Shown here: positions 1 to 7,486 of the stretch, one piece after another
How positions within the stretch are numbered: the first letter of the stretch is position 1
Layout of the letters: every line of letters begins with the position of its first letter
NCBI RefSeq assembly: GCF_003202235.1
Contig: NZ_MASU01000011.1
Span: 62,001 to 126,000, forward strand
Length of the DNA stretch: 64,000 nt
Reading direction: 5' to 3'
DNA from: Prauserella flavalba
GTDB taxonomy: Bacteria > Actinomycetota > Actinomycetes > Mycobacteriales > Pseudonocardiaceae
The notes under the pieces: generated by a model
Databases searched by the model: none
What the model was told of the DNA's origin: nothing
Seen by the model: only the letters and a program-made list of their open reading frames with translations
Program-made: the position numbers and the translations under genes

Positions 1-608
1 ATGATGCTCACGCGGTCGCACAGCGCCTCGACCTCGGCGAGGATGTGGCTCGACAGCAGCACCGTGCGGCCCTGCTCGCGCTCCTCCTGGATGGCGTACT
101 GGAACGTGGCCTCCATGAGCGGGTCCAGGCCAGAGGTCGGCTCGTCCAGCAGCAGCAGCTCCACGTTGGACGCGAGCGCGGCGACGATGGCGACCTTCTG
201 CCGGTTGCCCTTGGAGTAGGTGCGGCCCTTCTTCTTCGGGTCGAGATCGAAGCGCTCGATGAGCTCCTTGCGGCGCCGCTGGTCGAGGCCGCCCCTCAGC
301 CTGCCGAGCAGGTCGATCACCTCGCCCCCGGAGAGGTTGGGCCACAGGCTGACGTCGCCGGGCACGTAGGCGAGCCGCCGGTGCAGGCTCGCCGCGTCGC
401 GCCAGGGGTCGCCGCCGAGCAGGCGCACCGTGCCCTTGTCGGCGCGCATGAGCCCCAGCAGCACGCGGATGGTGGTCGACTTGCCCGATCCGTTCGGGCC
501 GAGGAAGCCGTGAACCTCCCCGGTCGCGACGGACAGGTCGAGTCCGTCGAGGGCCACGGTCGACCCGAACGACTTGCGCAGGCCACTGACGGAGATGGCG
601 TTTTCCAT
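1..608 (-). CDS. ABC transporter ATP-binding protein (3' end cut by window edge)
   Basis: The N-terminal 202 codons of an ABC ATPase read on the minus strand from ATG at 608 and run off the window. The Walker A motif GPNGSGKST lies at residues 37-45, a divergent signature region SKGNRQK follows near 132-138, and Walker [14 protein letters not shown] starts at 151, with an H-loop (LLSSH) after it. The signature type and the absence of fused membrane segments fit the soluble ATPase of an ABC-2 type exporter (drug, antibiotic or lipid efflux). The permease would lie beyond position 1. The gene is divergent from the MarR-type regulator at 691, and the inverted repeat at 627-646 sits 19 bases from this start codon, so repression by that regulator is likely. 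The substrate cannot be inferred. Confidence 0.93.
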   Translation of the reverse strand, partial: MENAISVSGLRKSFGSTVALDGLDLSVATGEVHGFLGPNGSGKSTTIRVLLGLMRADKGTVRLLGGDPWRDAASLHRRLAYVPGDVSLWPNLSGGEVIDLLGRLRGGLDQRRRKELIERFDLDPKKKGRTYSKGNRQKVAIVAALASNVELLLLDEPTSGLDPLMEATFQYAIQEEREQGRTVLLSSHILAEVEALCDRVSI

Positions 609-626
609 GCAACCGAAGCTACAGTT

Positions 627-646
627 ACTTCACAAAGTTGTGAAGT
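627..646. promoter_or_regulatory. Perfect inverted repeat, probable operator of the MarR-type regulator
   Basis: ACTTCACAA (627-635) and TTGTGAAGT (638-646) are exact reverse complements separated by the two bases AG. The repeat lies in the short space between the divergent ABC ATPase and MarR-type regulator genes. Its size (9+2+9) and place are typical of a winged-helix dimer operator controlling both genes. Binding is inferred, not shown. Confidence 0.7.
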
Positions 647-690
647 TAAGAAAACGTATGGATTGGGTGATCGACCAGACCTCGGGAAGG

Positions 691-1221
691 ATGGTTCACA
701 TGTCGAGCAGACCGCAGTCGCAGCGTGACCCGGCCGGAGACCGTGACGAGGAGCGAGTTCGCACCTACGTCGAGAACCTCGCGCTGACCCTGTCGCAGCT
801 GGGCTTCCCCCGAATGCCAGCCAGGGTCTTCTCGGCGCTGACGGTCTCGGACACCGGCCGGATGAGCGCCGCCGACCTGGCAGGCATGCTCTCCGTCAGC
901 CCGGCAGCGATCTCGGGCGCGGTGCGCTACCTCGAACAGGTCGGCCTCATCAGCAAAGAACGTCAGCCCGGCGAACGCCGTGACCACTACCGGCTCTATG
1001 ACGACTTCTGGTTCGCCTCGTTCCTCAAACGCGATCGCATGCTCCGGATGTGGCTGGACGCGACCCTCGAAGGCGTCGACGCCGTCGGCCCGGAGACCCC
1101 GGCCGGGGTACGCCTGACCCGCATGGCCGACTTCCTGGACTTCATCGTCAAGGAGATCCCCGCGCTGTTCGACCGCTGGCACCGGGAGCGGACCCAGCGC
1201 GAGCGCGGCGCCGGAGCGTGA
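691..1221 (+). CDS. MarR/GbsR-type winged-helix transcriptional regulator
   Basis: A 176-residue protein. The winged helix covers roughly residues 45-105 (an ADLAGMLSVSPAAISGAVRY recognition region followed by a basic wing, GERRDHYRLYDD), and the C-terminal helices should form the dimer interface. The open frame extends upstream to 574, but that would read through the inverted repeat and into the divergent gene. ATG 691 follows a GGGAAGG stretch and gives the usual family length; ATG 700 is an alternative. It probably represses the divergent ABC exporter and itself through the repeat at 627-646. The effector is unknown; family members usually respond to the drug or lipid that the exporter handles. 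Confidence 0.88.
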   Translation: MVHMSSRPQSQRDPAGDRDEERVRTYVENLALTLSQLGFPRMPARVFSALTVSDTGRMSAADLAGMLSVSPAAISGAVRYLEQVGLISKERQPGERRDHYRLYDDFWFASFLKRDRMLRMWLDATLEGVDAVGPETPAGVRLTRMADFLDFIVKEIPALFDRWHRERTQRERGAGA

Positions 1222-1351
1222 CGCAGTCCCCCGCTTCCTCACCCGGCCTAACGCCTCGACATGAAAAAAGTCTTACCCGGGGTGTATCTGAGAGGGGTCA
1301 CGCCGCGTCCTATGGGCGACGGCACGTTCCACCGCTCTCTGGAGGACCCAC

Positions 1352-2503
1352 ATGAGCCCCGACCACCCCTGCGTGGCCGAGATCGCGGGCATCCGCGACT
1401 CGCTCGCCGCGCTGGGCGACCCGTGGCACTGCGGTGAGACGCGGCTGAGCAGGCTGTCGAGGGACGCGCGCAGGGCGAGGCTCGGCGTTCCTCCACCCGC
1501 AGCGGAGGAGCTGAGCGCGAGGTCGGACCTGCCGGGCCGGATGGCGGAGGCCGCGCTGGCGGTGTCCCGCGAGCCCGAGGACCTGGAGCACGAACCGACA
1601 CCGCACCTGCCGAGGAGCTTCGACCTGCGCGACGTCGAAGGGTGCGCCTACGTCACCGACGTCAAGGACCAGGGTGAGATCGGCTCCTGCAGCGCGTTCG
1701 GCACCATCGCCGCGCTGGAGACCACCGCGGCCTACACGCGCAGGGCGCCGGGGCTGCGGCTGAACCTCTCCGAGGCACACCTGTTCTTCGGGCACGCGGC
1801 GGCGCGCGAGGCGATCACGCCCGACGGCACGTGGCCGGACGAGCTGTTCGTCGACTGCCAGCGGATCGGCGTGACCTTCGACGACCACTACCCGTACTAC
1901 GACGACGACTCAGGGGCGCTCAACCCCGGGTGGCGCGACCGGCTGGCGAAGGCCGAGGGCGTCGTGGACCTCAGCCAGGATCCGGCCGCGATCAAGCAGC
2001 ACCTCTACACGTACGGAGCGGTCACCGCCTGCCTCGTCGTCTACGACGACCTGTTCCACTACACCGGCGGCGTGTACCGGCACACCACCGAGGAGACCAG
2101 CGGCGGACACTGCGTCGCGCTCATCGGCTGGGACGACGACGCGGGCTGCTGGATCGCCAAGAACTCGTGGGGTCCCGACTGGGGCGAGAACGGGTTCCTC
2201 CGCATCGCCTACGGCGAGGCCTACATCGAGGACTACCCCGAGCCGAGGCCGACCACCCTCGGCTGCACCGGGGTGAACCTGCGCGCGTGGCTGCCCGCGC
2301 AGCGCGCGCTCGGTCTGTTCGCCACCGCGCACGACGCGAACGGCTGGGCCTACCTGGAGAACCTGGGCTGGACCCGGCTCTCCGGCGGGCCGGACGGCAC
2401 CACCAGCACGCTCGCCCAGCTCAGCACCGCGAGGGCCAGCGGGAGAGCGTTCGTGCCGTTCATCGACAACGACGAGCTCAGCATGATCCACCCCGCCCAC
2501 TGA
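1352..2503 (+). CDS. Papain-like (C1 family) cysteine protease with extra C-terminal domain
   Basis: A 383-residue protein with a complete papain-type active site: oxyanion Gln107 (VKDQGEIGSCSAF), nucleophile Cys113, His253 (SGGHCVALIGW) and Asn271 (KNSWGPDWGENG). Residues 1-85 resemble a propeptide or linker. No signal peptide is evident, so it probably acts in the cytoplasm. After the catalytic domain comes a tail of about 55 residues from 331 (GWAYLENLGWTRLS) that looks homologous to the C-terminus of the next gene product. GGAGG precedes ATG 1352. It is the first gene of a three-gene run with a repeat protein and a chagasin-like inhibitor of exactly this protease class, so protease, adaptor or substrate, and inhibitor probably act together. 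Its substrate is unknown. Confidence 0.9.
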   Translation: MSPDHPCVAEIAGIRDSLAALGDPWHCGETRLSRLSRDARRARLGVPPPAAEELSARSDLPGRMAEAALAVSREPEDLEHEPTPHLPRSFDLRDVEGCAYVTDVKDQGEIGSCSAFGTIAALETTAAYTRRAPGLRLNLSEAHLFFGHAAAREAITPDGTWPDELFVDCQRIGVTFDDHYPYYDDDSGALNPGWRDRLAKAEGVVDLSQDPAAIKQHLYTYGAVTACLVVYDDLFHYTGGVYRHTTEETSGGHCVALIGWDDDAGCWIAKNSWGPDWGENGFLRIAYGEAYIEDYPEPRPTTLGCTGVNLRAWLPAQRALGLFATAHDANGWAYLENLGWTRLSGGPDGTTSTLAQLSTARASGRAFVPFIDNDELSMIHPAH

Positions 2504-2522
2504 CGAACCACGGAGAAGGCCG

Positions 2523-3185
2523 ATGACCGACGACACGGTGACCGAGAACCAGCAGGACCAGCCTGCCGAACCGGTCGAGGACACCCCGACCCAGACGCCG
2601 CCGCCCGCGCCGCCGACCGGCTGGGACCCGTACGCTCCGCCTGCGTCCGCTCCGGCGCCGATGGGCTGGGACCCTTACGCGCCGCCGCGCCCGGCTCCCG
2701 CGCCGATGGGCTGGGACCCCTACGCGCCGCCGCGCCCGGCTCCCGCGCCGATGGGCTGGGACCCCTACGCGCCGCCGCGCCCCGCTCCGGCTCCGATGGG
2801 GTGGGATCCCTACAGCCCGCCGCCCGCGCCTGCCGGCTGGGACCCGTACACGCCGCCGCCCGCACCGGCTCCCGCGCCGATGGGCTGGGATCCCTACGCG
2901 CCGCCCGTGAACGGCTCGGGGCAGCAGCGGCCCGCGCCCGTGCAGAACGGGCAGAACCCGCCGACCGGCTGGGTCACCGGCAGGGCGGTGCTGCACCTCT
3001 GGTCGGCGAGCGGGTCGCCGGGGGTGTGGATCGCGGTGCAGGGCATCGGCTGGAAGCGGCTCTCGCCCGCTTCGGAGTCCGGCCACAGTCACCTGACGCT
3101 GCTCGCGCTGCTGGCGAAGAACTACCGGCTGCCGGTGTCGTACCACGAAGACGCTCGCGGGGAGGTCGACCAGCTGGTCGTCTGA
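2523..3185 (+). CDS. WDPY-repeat protein sharing a C-terminal domain with the upstream protease
   Basis: A 220-residue protein that matches no family I recognise. An acidic, Gln-rich start is followed by seven GWDPY units at residues 33, 48, 63, 78, 93, 105 and 121, mostly as 15-residue repeats of the type GWDPYAPPRPAPAPM. After a Gly/Gln/Pro spacer comes a compact domain from about 155 to the end (IAVQGIGWKRLS) that aligns with the tail of the preceding C1 protease over about 53 residues. The gene lies 19 bases downstream of the protease gene. The repeat region is probably extended and disordered and could be a multivalent binding or cleavage platform. The shared domain suggests that both proteins dock on the same partner or on each other. 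The function is unproven. Confidence 0.8.
   Translation: MTDDTVTENQQDQPAEPVEDTPTQTPPPAPPTGWDPYAPPASAPAPMGWDPYAPPRPAPAPMGWDPYAPPRPAPAPMGWDPYAPPRPAPAPMGWDPYSPPPAPAGWDPYTPPPAPAPAPMGWDPYAPPVNGSGQQRPAPVQNGQNPPTGWVTGRAVLHLWSASGSPGVWIAVQGIGWKRLSPASESGHSHLTLLALLAKNYRLPVSYHEDARGEVDQLVV
2619..2903 (+). repeat. In-frame tandem repeats encoding GWDPYAPP units
   Basis: Seven copies of a GWDPY-Pro-rich unit, five of them at an exact 45-base period and the last two at 36- and 48-base spacings. The central copies are nearly identical in DNA as well as in protein, which points to recent expansion or gene conversion. Copy number is likely to vary between strains. Confidence 0.9.
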
Positions 3186-3275
3186 GGTCCACGCGAGGAA
3201 AGCAGGTGGTGGCCGGCAGTCGAGGGGGCCGTCGGCCACCACCGCCGCAGGGGGAGAAGAGGAACGGGAGGAGCG

Positions 3276-3629
3276 GTGGCACTGGTCCGGCTCGCGCAGT
3301 CCGATGCGGGGAAAACAGCGGAACTGTGTGTCGGGGACACCGTGGAGCTTCGGCTTCCGGAGACCCGGACGTCGGGTTTTCAGTGGTCACTGCGCCTGCC
3401 GGAGGGGGTCCGGCTGGTCGTCGACGAGTACGTCCGTGGGGGTGTCGGCCATCCGGCCCGGGGGTCTCAGGGGGAGGGGCCGCCGGGACAAGGTGGGGTC
3501 CGCCGGCTGGCGTTCGACGTCGTCGACGCCGGCCGGCACCTCATTGAGGCCGAGTTGGCACGGCCGTGGGAGGACAGGCCGCGTCGCTCGGTCACTTTCG
3601 TCGTAACCGCTACTACTCCAAACGAGTGA
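3276..3629 (+). CDS. Chagasin-like (I42 family) cysteine protease inhibitor
   Basis: A 117-residue protein with the three inhibitory-loop regions of chagasin in order: TRTSGFQWSL (replacing the classical NPTTGYxW loop), a Gly-rich loop GQGGVRRLAF, and ARPWED (the RPW loop). Between them run alternating beta-strand segments expected of the Ig-like fold. Family members bind papain-type proteases tightly and block the active-site cleft. GTG 3276 follows a GGGAGGAG ribosome site. It has no signal peptide, like the protease upstream, so a cytoplasmic pair is likely. With the C1 protease two genes upstream, this looks like a protease-antidote arrangement. Assignment rests on motifs; a structural prediction would settle it. 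Confidence 0.75.
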   Translation: MALVRLAQSDAGKTAELCVGDTVELRLPETRTSGFQWSLRLPEGVRLVVDEYVRGGVGHPARGSQGEGPPGQGGVRRLAFDVVDAGRHLIEAELARPWEDRPRRSVTFVVTATTPNE

Positions 3630-3666
3630 CCTCATGTATCTGACGGCCATCACCCCTCTCCTCTCT

Positions 3667-3676
3667 TCTCGCGAGA
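3667..3676. promoter_or_regulatory. Ten-base palindrome TCTCGCGAGA before the sigma factor gene
   Basis: A perfect palindrome lies in the 100-base space between the inhibitor gene and the sigma factor gene. It may mark the promoter or operator region of a second transcription unit (3730-7427). No -35/-10 pair is clear to me. Confidence 0.3.
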
Positions 3677-3729
3677 CCGAGATACTGCCTGCGCCGACTT
3701 GAAGAGTCCGACAGCGAAGGGCGGGTGCG

Positions 3730-4335
3730 GTGACCGACGCGAGAACCGCCGAGGCGGACCCTCCGTGGGAGGGGCTGCACGGCCACGAGCTCTACGCGGC
3801 GTGCATGCACGAGGCACGCGCAGGCAACCGGCTGGCCATGAACCGTCTGGTCACCGAGTTGACGCCGCTCGTGTGGCAGGTCGCGAGGGGCAACGGGCTC
3901 GATCGCCACACCGCCGAGGACGTGGTGCAGACGGTGTGGCTCGCACTGTTCCGTCACCTCGACCGGCTCGCCGACCCCCGCGCGCTCGCCGCGTGGCTGA
4001 TCACCACGGCCCGCCGGGAGTCGCAGCGAGCCGGTGGCCGCAAACCGCCGCCGGTGCCGCTCACCGACGAGCTCGCCGAGACCGTGCCGAGCACGCAGCC
4101 CGCGCCCGAGGCCGAGGTCCTGCGGGCCGAACGCGATCGCAGGCTGTGGGCCGCGTTCGCCCAGCTTCCGCAGCGGTGCCAGGAGCTGCTGCGGCTGACC
4201 GTGCTCGCGGGACGCGTCGAGTACCGGCTCGTCGCGGACGTGCTCCGCATGCCGCACGGCAGCATCGGCCCCACGCGGGGCCGGTGCCTGCAACGCATGC
4301 GGGGACTGCTTGACGCTCAAGGGGGCAGCGCATGA
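3730..4335 (+). CDS. ECF-type RNA polymerase sigma factor
   Basis: A 201-residue sigma-70-like protein. Region 2 covers about residues 30-95 (TAEDVVQTVWLALFRHLDRL, then AWLITTARRE) and region 4 about 140-195 (LPQRCQELLRL; the helix-turn-helix YRLVADVLRMPHGSIGPTR). A short Pro-rich linker joins them and there is no region 1, the ECF layout. It starts at GTG 3730 and its stop overlaps the ATG of the next gene, so the two are translationally coupled. Position beside a small two-part protein and a TPR-CHAT protease suggests that its activity is gated by that neighbour, possibly by proteolysis, as with the sigma factor of the Craspase (type III-E) locus. Target promoters are unknown. Confidence 0.9.
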   Translation: MTDARTAEADPPWEGLHGHELYAACMHEARAGNRLAMNRLVTELTPLVWQVARGNGLDRHTAEDVVQTVWLALFRHLDRLADPRALAAWLITTARRESQRAGGRKPPPVPLTDELAETVPSTQPAPEAEVLRAERDRRLWAAFAQLPQRCQELLRLTVLAGRVEYRLVADVLRMPHGSIGPTRGRCLQRMRGLLDAQGGSA

Positions 4336-4796
4336 ACGAAGGCAGCACCTTCCCGGACGACCAGACGCTGCTCGTGGAGCTCGACCGGCTCGTGCACGAA
4401 CTCGATCCCCCACCGGAGGGGCTTGTCGAGCGGGTGCGGTTCGCGCTGGAACTGGAGAACCTCGACGTCGAGGTCGCCCGCTGGGAGCGCGCCGACGAGC
4501 TGGCCGGCGTCCGCAGCGTCGCGCAGGGCACCATCACGTTCACGGTCAGCGACCTGACCGTGATGATCAACCTGACCAAGGTCGGCAGGGGGCACCGCAT
4601 CGACGGCTGGCTGGTGCCCGAGGGCGAGTACGGCGTCGAGGTCCGCGTGGCCGGGCACGACTCGGTCTCGACGGTCGCGGACGACGGTGGACGGTTCGTC
4701 CTGCACGACGTTCCTCGCGGAACCACCCAGATAGTGGTGTACATCGACGGGAATTCGTGCCGTCGAACCGTTGTCACTCCGGCGGTTGTGCTGTAA
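4332..4796 (+). CDS. Small helical plus beta-sandwich protein, candidate anti-sigma or CHAT substrate
   Basis: A 154-residue protein. Residues 1-60 are predicted helical and acidic (ELDRLVHELDPPPEGLVERV). Residues 65-154 alternate short beta strands and end in a domain resembling carboxypeptidase-regulatory or transthyretin-like sandwiches (RFVLHDVPRGTTQIVVYIDG). Its start overlaps the sigma factor stop (ATGA), a common arrangement for a sigma factor and its regulator. No zinc-binding HxxxCxxC anti-sigma motif is present and there is no membrane segment, so a classical ZAS-type anti-sigma factor is excluded. It may bind the sigma factor or be cleaved by the CHAT protein 48 bases downstream; both are inference from context. 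Confidence 0.75.
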   Translation: MNEGSTFPDDQTLLVELDRLVHELDPPPEGLVERVRFALELENLDVEVARWERADELAGVRSVAQGTITFTVSDLTVMINLTKVGRGHRIDGWLVPEGEYGVEVRVAGHDSVSTVADDGGRFVLHDVPRGTTQIVVYIDGNSCRRTVVTPAVVL

Positions 4797-4844
4797 GGGA
4801 TCCAGCTTGCGTCGCCACGCGGTGGATGTGCTCCTATAGACCCC

Positions 4845-7427
4845 GTGCGTGGCGATCGACAACAGAATCGAGCCCTCGCCGCCGTTCTCGCCGTGCACCG
4901 GCGAGCCAACGACGCGGCGGGCAGCGCGCACAACATGGAGGCCATCCGGCTACTGCGCCAGGCGTTACGGGCGCTCGAGGAGGGCGGAGAGGGGCCCGAA
5001 TGGATCGGCGCGCGCGTTCGCGTGCTGATCAGCCTCGCGCTGGCCACGGCCGAGGTCGGCTCCACAGTGGAGGGCTTCCGCGGGCTCAAACGCGCACAGG
5101 CACAACTGGACCTGCTGCCCGACGGCGCGCGCAGGCAGGAACTGCAGGCCGTGGTGTCCGGACAGCGTGCGCTGCTGCTCTTCCGCGTCGGCCGCCTCGC
5201 CGAGTCGCTGGCCCTCTTCGACGCGATCATCCCCACGCTGGAACGCCTCGACGAGGGCGACGGGCTGCTGCTCGCGCGCACCGTGCTCAACCGCGCGCAG
5301 ATCCACGCCGAGATGAGCAACCTCGACGCCGCGTCGCGGGACTTCGACCGCGCGATCAAGCTCGCCGCCGAGCACGACCACACCCGCCTTGAGGGCAAGG
5401 CCCGGCACGGGCTCGGTGACCTCGCGCAGCTCGCCGGCGACATCCCCGGCGCGCTGCGCCACTACGACGAGGCCACCCGCATCCTCGAATCTGCCGCACC
5501 GGGCTGGCTGGCGAGGGTGCGCATCGACCAGGCAAGGGCGCTGCTCGTCGCGGGGCTCGCCGAGGAGGCCGCCCGGCACCTCGACGAGGCGCTGCCCGAG
5601 CTGCGCCGCAACCGCGTGATCCAGGACGTCGCCGAGGCCGAGGTCGCCAGGGCCGCCGCCGCGCTGCTGGAGGGTGACATCGCGCTGGCCCGCAAGCTCG
5701 CCGTCACCGCGCGCCGCCGGTTCCTGCGCCGCGGCAACGCGCCGTGGGCGGAGGTCGCGGCGCTCACCCGGCACCGGGCCGACGCGATGGAAGCGCTGGA
5801 GTCCGGCGCCCGCCCGCCCGCGCGCCTGCCCTCTGGCCTCGTCCGGCTCGCGGAACGGCTCGCCGGGCTGGGTCTGCGCGACGAGGCGGCCGCCGCCCGG
5901 CTGCTGGCCGTGCGGCTGCTGCTGCGCCGCGGTGAGGTCGACGCCGCGGCCGCACAGCTCGCCCGGGTGCCGAGGCCCCGGCGCACGACGCCCGTCGACC
6001 ACCGCATGCTGCTGCGGCTGTGCCGGGCGGAGCTGGCCGTCGCGACCGGGCGCACGCGCTCGGCGCTCGCGCAGGCGAGAGGAGGCCTGACCGAGCTGGG
6101 CTGGGCCCGCGACCGCATGGGCGGGCTCGACCTGCTGTGCGGCACCGCCGTGCACGGCCAGGAGCTCGGCGCGCTCGCCGTCGGGCTCGTGCTCGACACC
6201 GCCACCGGCGAGGGCGGGGCACGCAGGCTCTTCGCGTGGCAGGAGCGCACCCGGGCGCAGGTCTACCGCTATGAGCCGATGCCTGCCATCGACGACCCGG
6301 TGCTGGCCAAGCACATCACCGAGATGCGGCACGTCCAGCGCACAGTGCAGCAGCACCGGCTCGCGGGCCGCTCCGTCGCCGCGCTCGAACAGCGCTACGC
6401 CTGGCTGCAGCGCGAGGCCAGCAGGCTCGGCTGGTACACGAGCCGCTGGGGCAGGCCCCGGCCCGTGAGTTCGCCGGAGGAGGTCGCGGACACGCTCGGG
6501 CACCGAGTGCTGGTGAGCCTCGTCGGCCACGGCGACGCGCTCGCGGCCGTGGTGGTGCGTGACGGGCGGTTCCGGCTCGTGCGGCTCGGTTCCCTCGGTG
6601 AGGCCGAGGAGACCGCGCAGCAGCTGCACGCCGACCTCGACGCGCTCGCGCCCGACCACCTGCCCGCCGCGCTGGCCACCGCCGTGACGGCGTCGGCGCG
6701 GCGCAGGGCCGCCGCGCTCGACGACCTGCTGATCCGGCCGCTGCGCGGTGTGCTCGGCGACCGGGAGCTGGTGATCATTCCGACCGGTTCGCTGCACGCG
6801 CTGCCGTGGGGTGCGCTGCCGACGCTGCGCGGGCGGGCGCTGTCGATCGCTCCTTCCGCGACGGCGTGGGTGGCCGCGGCCAGCAACCCCGGGCCCGAGT
6901 CGGTGGTGCTCGTCGGCGGACCGGGCGTGCCGGGTGCGGTCGGTGAGGTGCGGCAGCTGCGCTCGGTGTACCCGAACGCGAGCATCGTCGACGGCGAGCT
7001 GGCGACCAGCGCGAACGTGCTCTCCGCTCTGGACGGTTCCGGGGTCGCGCATCTGGTGGCGCATGGCGCGCACGAGCCGGCGAACGCCTTGTTCTCGCGG
7101 CTCGACCTCGTCGACGGCCCGCTGTTCGCCCACGAGGCGGCGAGGCTGGCCAAGCCTCCGGAGCGGGTCGTGCTGGCGGCGTGCGAGCTGGCGCTCAGCC
7201 ACATCCGGCCCGGCGAGGAGGCACTCGGTTTCGCGGGTGCCTTGCTGGCCAGCGGCTCGCGCACGGTGGTCGGCGCGGTCGCACGGGTCGGTGACGGCGC
7301 CGCGGCGGAGGCGATGGCCGACCTGCACCGGCAGCTGGCGGCGGGCACCTCACCCGCCGTCGCGCTCGCGGAGGCCACCGCCGCGGACCCCTTGCGCCGC
7401 CCGTTCCTCTGCCTCGGTGCCGGCTGA
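4845..7427 (+). CDS. TPR-CHAT caspase-like protein
   Basis: An 860-residue protein. The first about 430 residues are helical pairs of the TPR type (repeated A/L/Y patterns such as LARTVLNRAQIHAEMSNLDA). A linker follows, and residues about 520-860 form a CHAT domain of the caspase-like clan. The catalytic dyad is visible: His740 in HLVAHGAHEP and Cys780 in VVLAACELALS, each in its expected beta-strand context. The TPR half is presumably the sensor or partner-binding arm. It starts at GTG 4845 and is the last gene of the sigma factor unit. TPR-CHAT proteins act as regulated proteases (Csx29 in Craspase, gasdermin-linked proteases). The neighbours suggest control of the sigma factor or the 154-residue protein. 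It ends at a strong hairpin. Confidence 0.9.
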   Translation: MRGDRQQNRALAAVLAVHRRANDAAGSAHNMEAIRLLRQALRALEEGGEGPEWIGARVRVLISLALATAEVGSTVEGFRGLKRAQAQLDLLPDGARRQELQAVVSGQRALLLFRVGRLAESLALFDAIIPTLERLDEGDGLLLARTVLNRAQIHAEMSNLDAASRDFDRAIKLAAEHDHTRLEGKARHGLGDLAQLAGDIPGALRHYDEATRILESAAPGWLARVRIDQARALLVAGLAEEAARHLDEALPELRRNRVIQDVAEAEVARAAAALLEGDIALARKLAVTARRRFLRRGNAPWAEVAALTRHRADAMEALESGARPPARLPSGLVRLAERLAGLGLRDEAAAARLLAVRLLLRRGEVDAAAAQLARVPRPRRTTPVDHRMLLRLCRAELAVATGRTRSALAQARGGLTELGWARDRMGGLDLLCGTAVHGQELGALAVGLVLDTATGEGGARRLFAWQERTRAQVYRYEPMPAIDDPVLAKHITEMRHVQRTVQQHRLAGRSVAALEQRYAWLQREASRLGWYTSRWGRPRPVSSPEEVADTLGHRVLVSLVGHGDALAAVVVRDGRFRLVRLGSLGEAEETAQQLHADLDALAPDHLPAALATAVTASARRRAAALDDLLIRPLRGVLGDRELVIIPTGSLHALPWGALPTLRGRALSIAPSATAWVAAASNPGPESVVLVGGPGVPGAVGEVRQLRSVYPNASIVDGELATSANVLSALDGSGVAHLVAHGAHEPANALFSRLDLVDGPLFAHEAARLAKPPERVVLAACELALSHIRPGEEALGFAGALLASGSRTVVGAVARVGDGAAAEAMADLHRQLAAGTSPAVALAEATAADPLRRPFLCLGAG

Positions 7428-7432
7428 ACTGC

Positions 7433-7483
7433 CCCCCAAGGCCACCTTTGTTGCGTTCAACGCAACAAAGGTGGCCTTGGGGG
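7433..7483. terminator. Bidirectional hairpin of the AAGGCCACCTT family
   Basis: The 23-base arms 7433-7455 and 7461-7483 are perfectly complementary around the loop TTCAA. It sits 5 bases after the CHAT gene stop and 3 bases before the end of the convergent SRPBCC gene, so it can terminate both. Both halves contain AAGGCCACCTT or its complement, as in the hairpins at 16580, 55168 and 63385. Confidence 0.85.
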
Positions 7484-7486
7484 CGG

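Noticed and set aside
2619-2903. CRISPR-like array
   Set aside because: The period is 45 bases in frame with no unique spacers, and the units encode GWDPY peptides in a good open frame.
4965-7328. Very long minus-strand open frame antisense to the CHAT gene
   Set aside because: High GC leaves long open frames on the opposite strand. It has no recognisable domain, while the plus strand has complete TPR and CHAT motifs.
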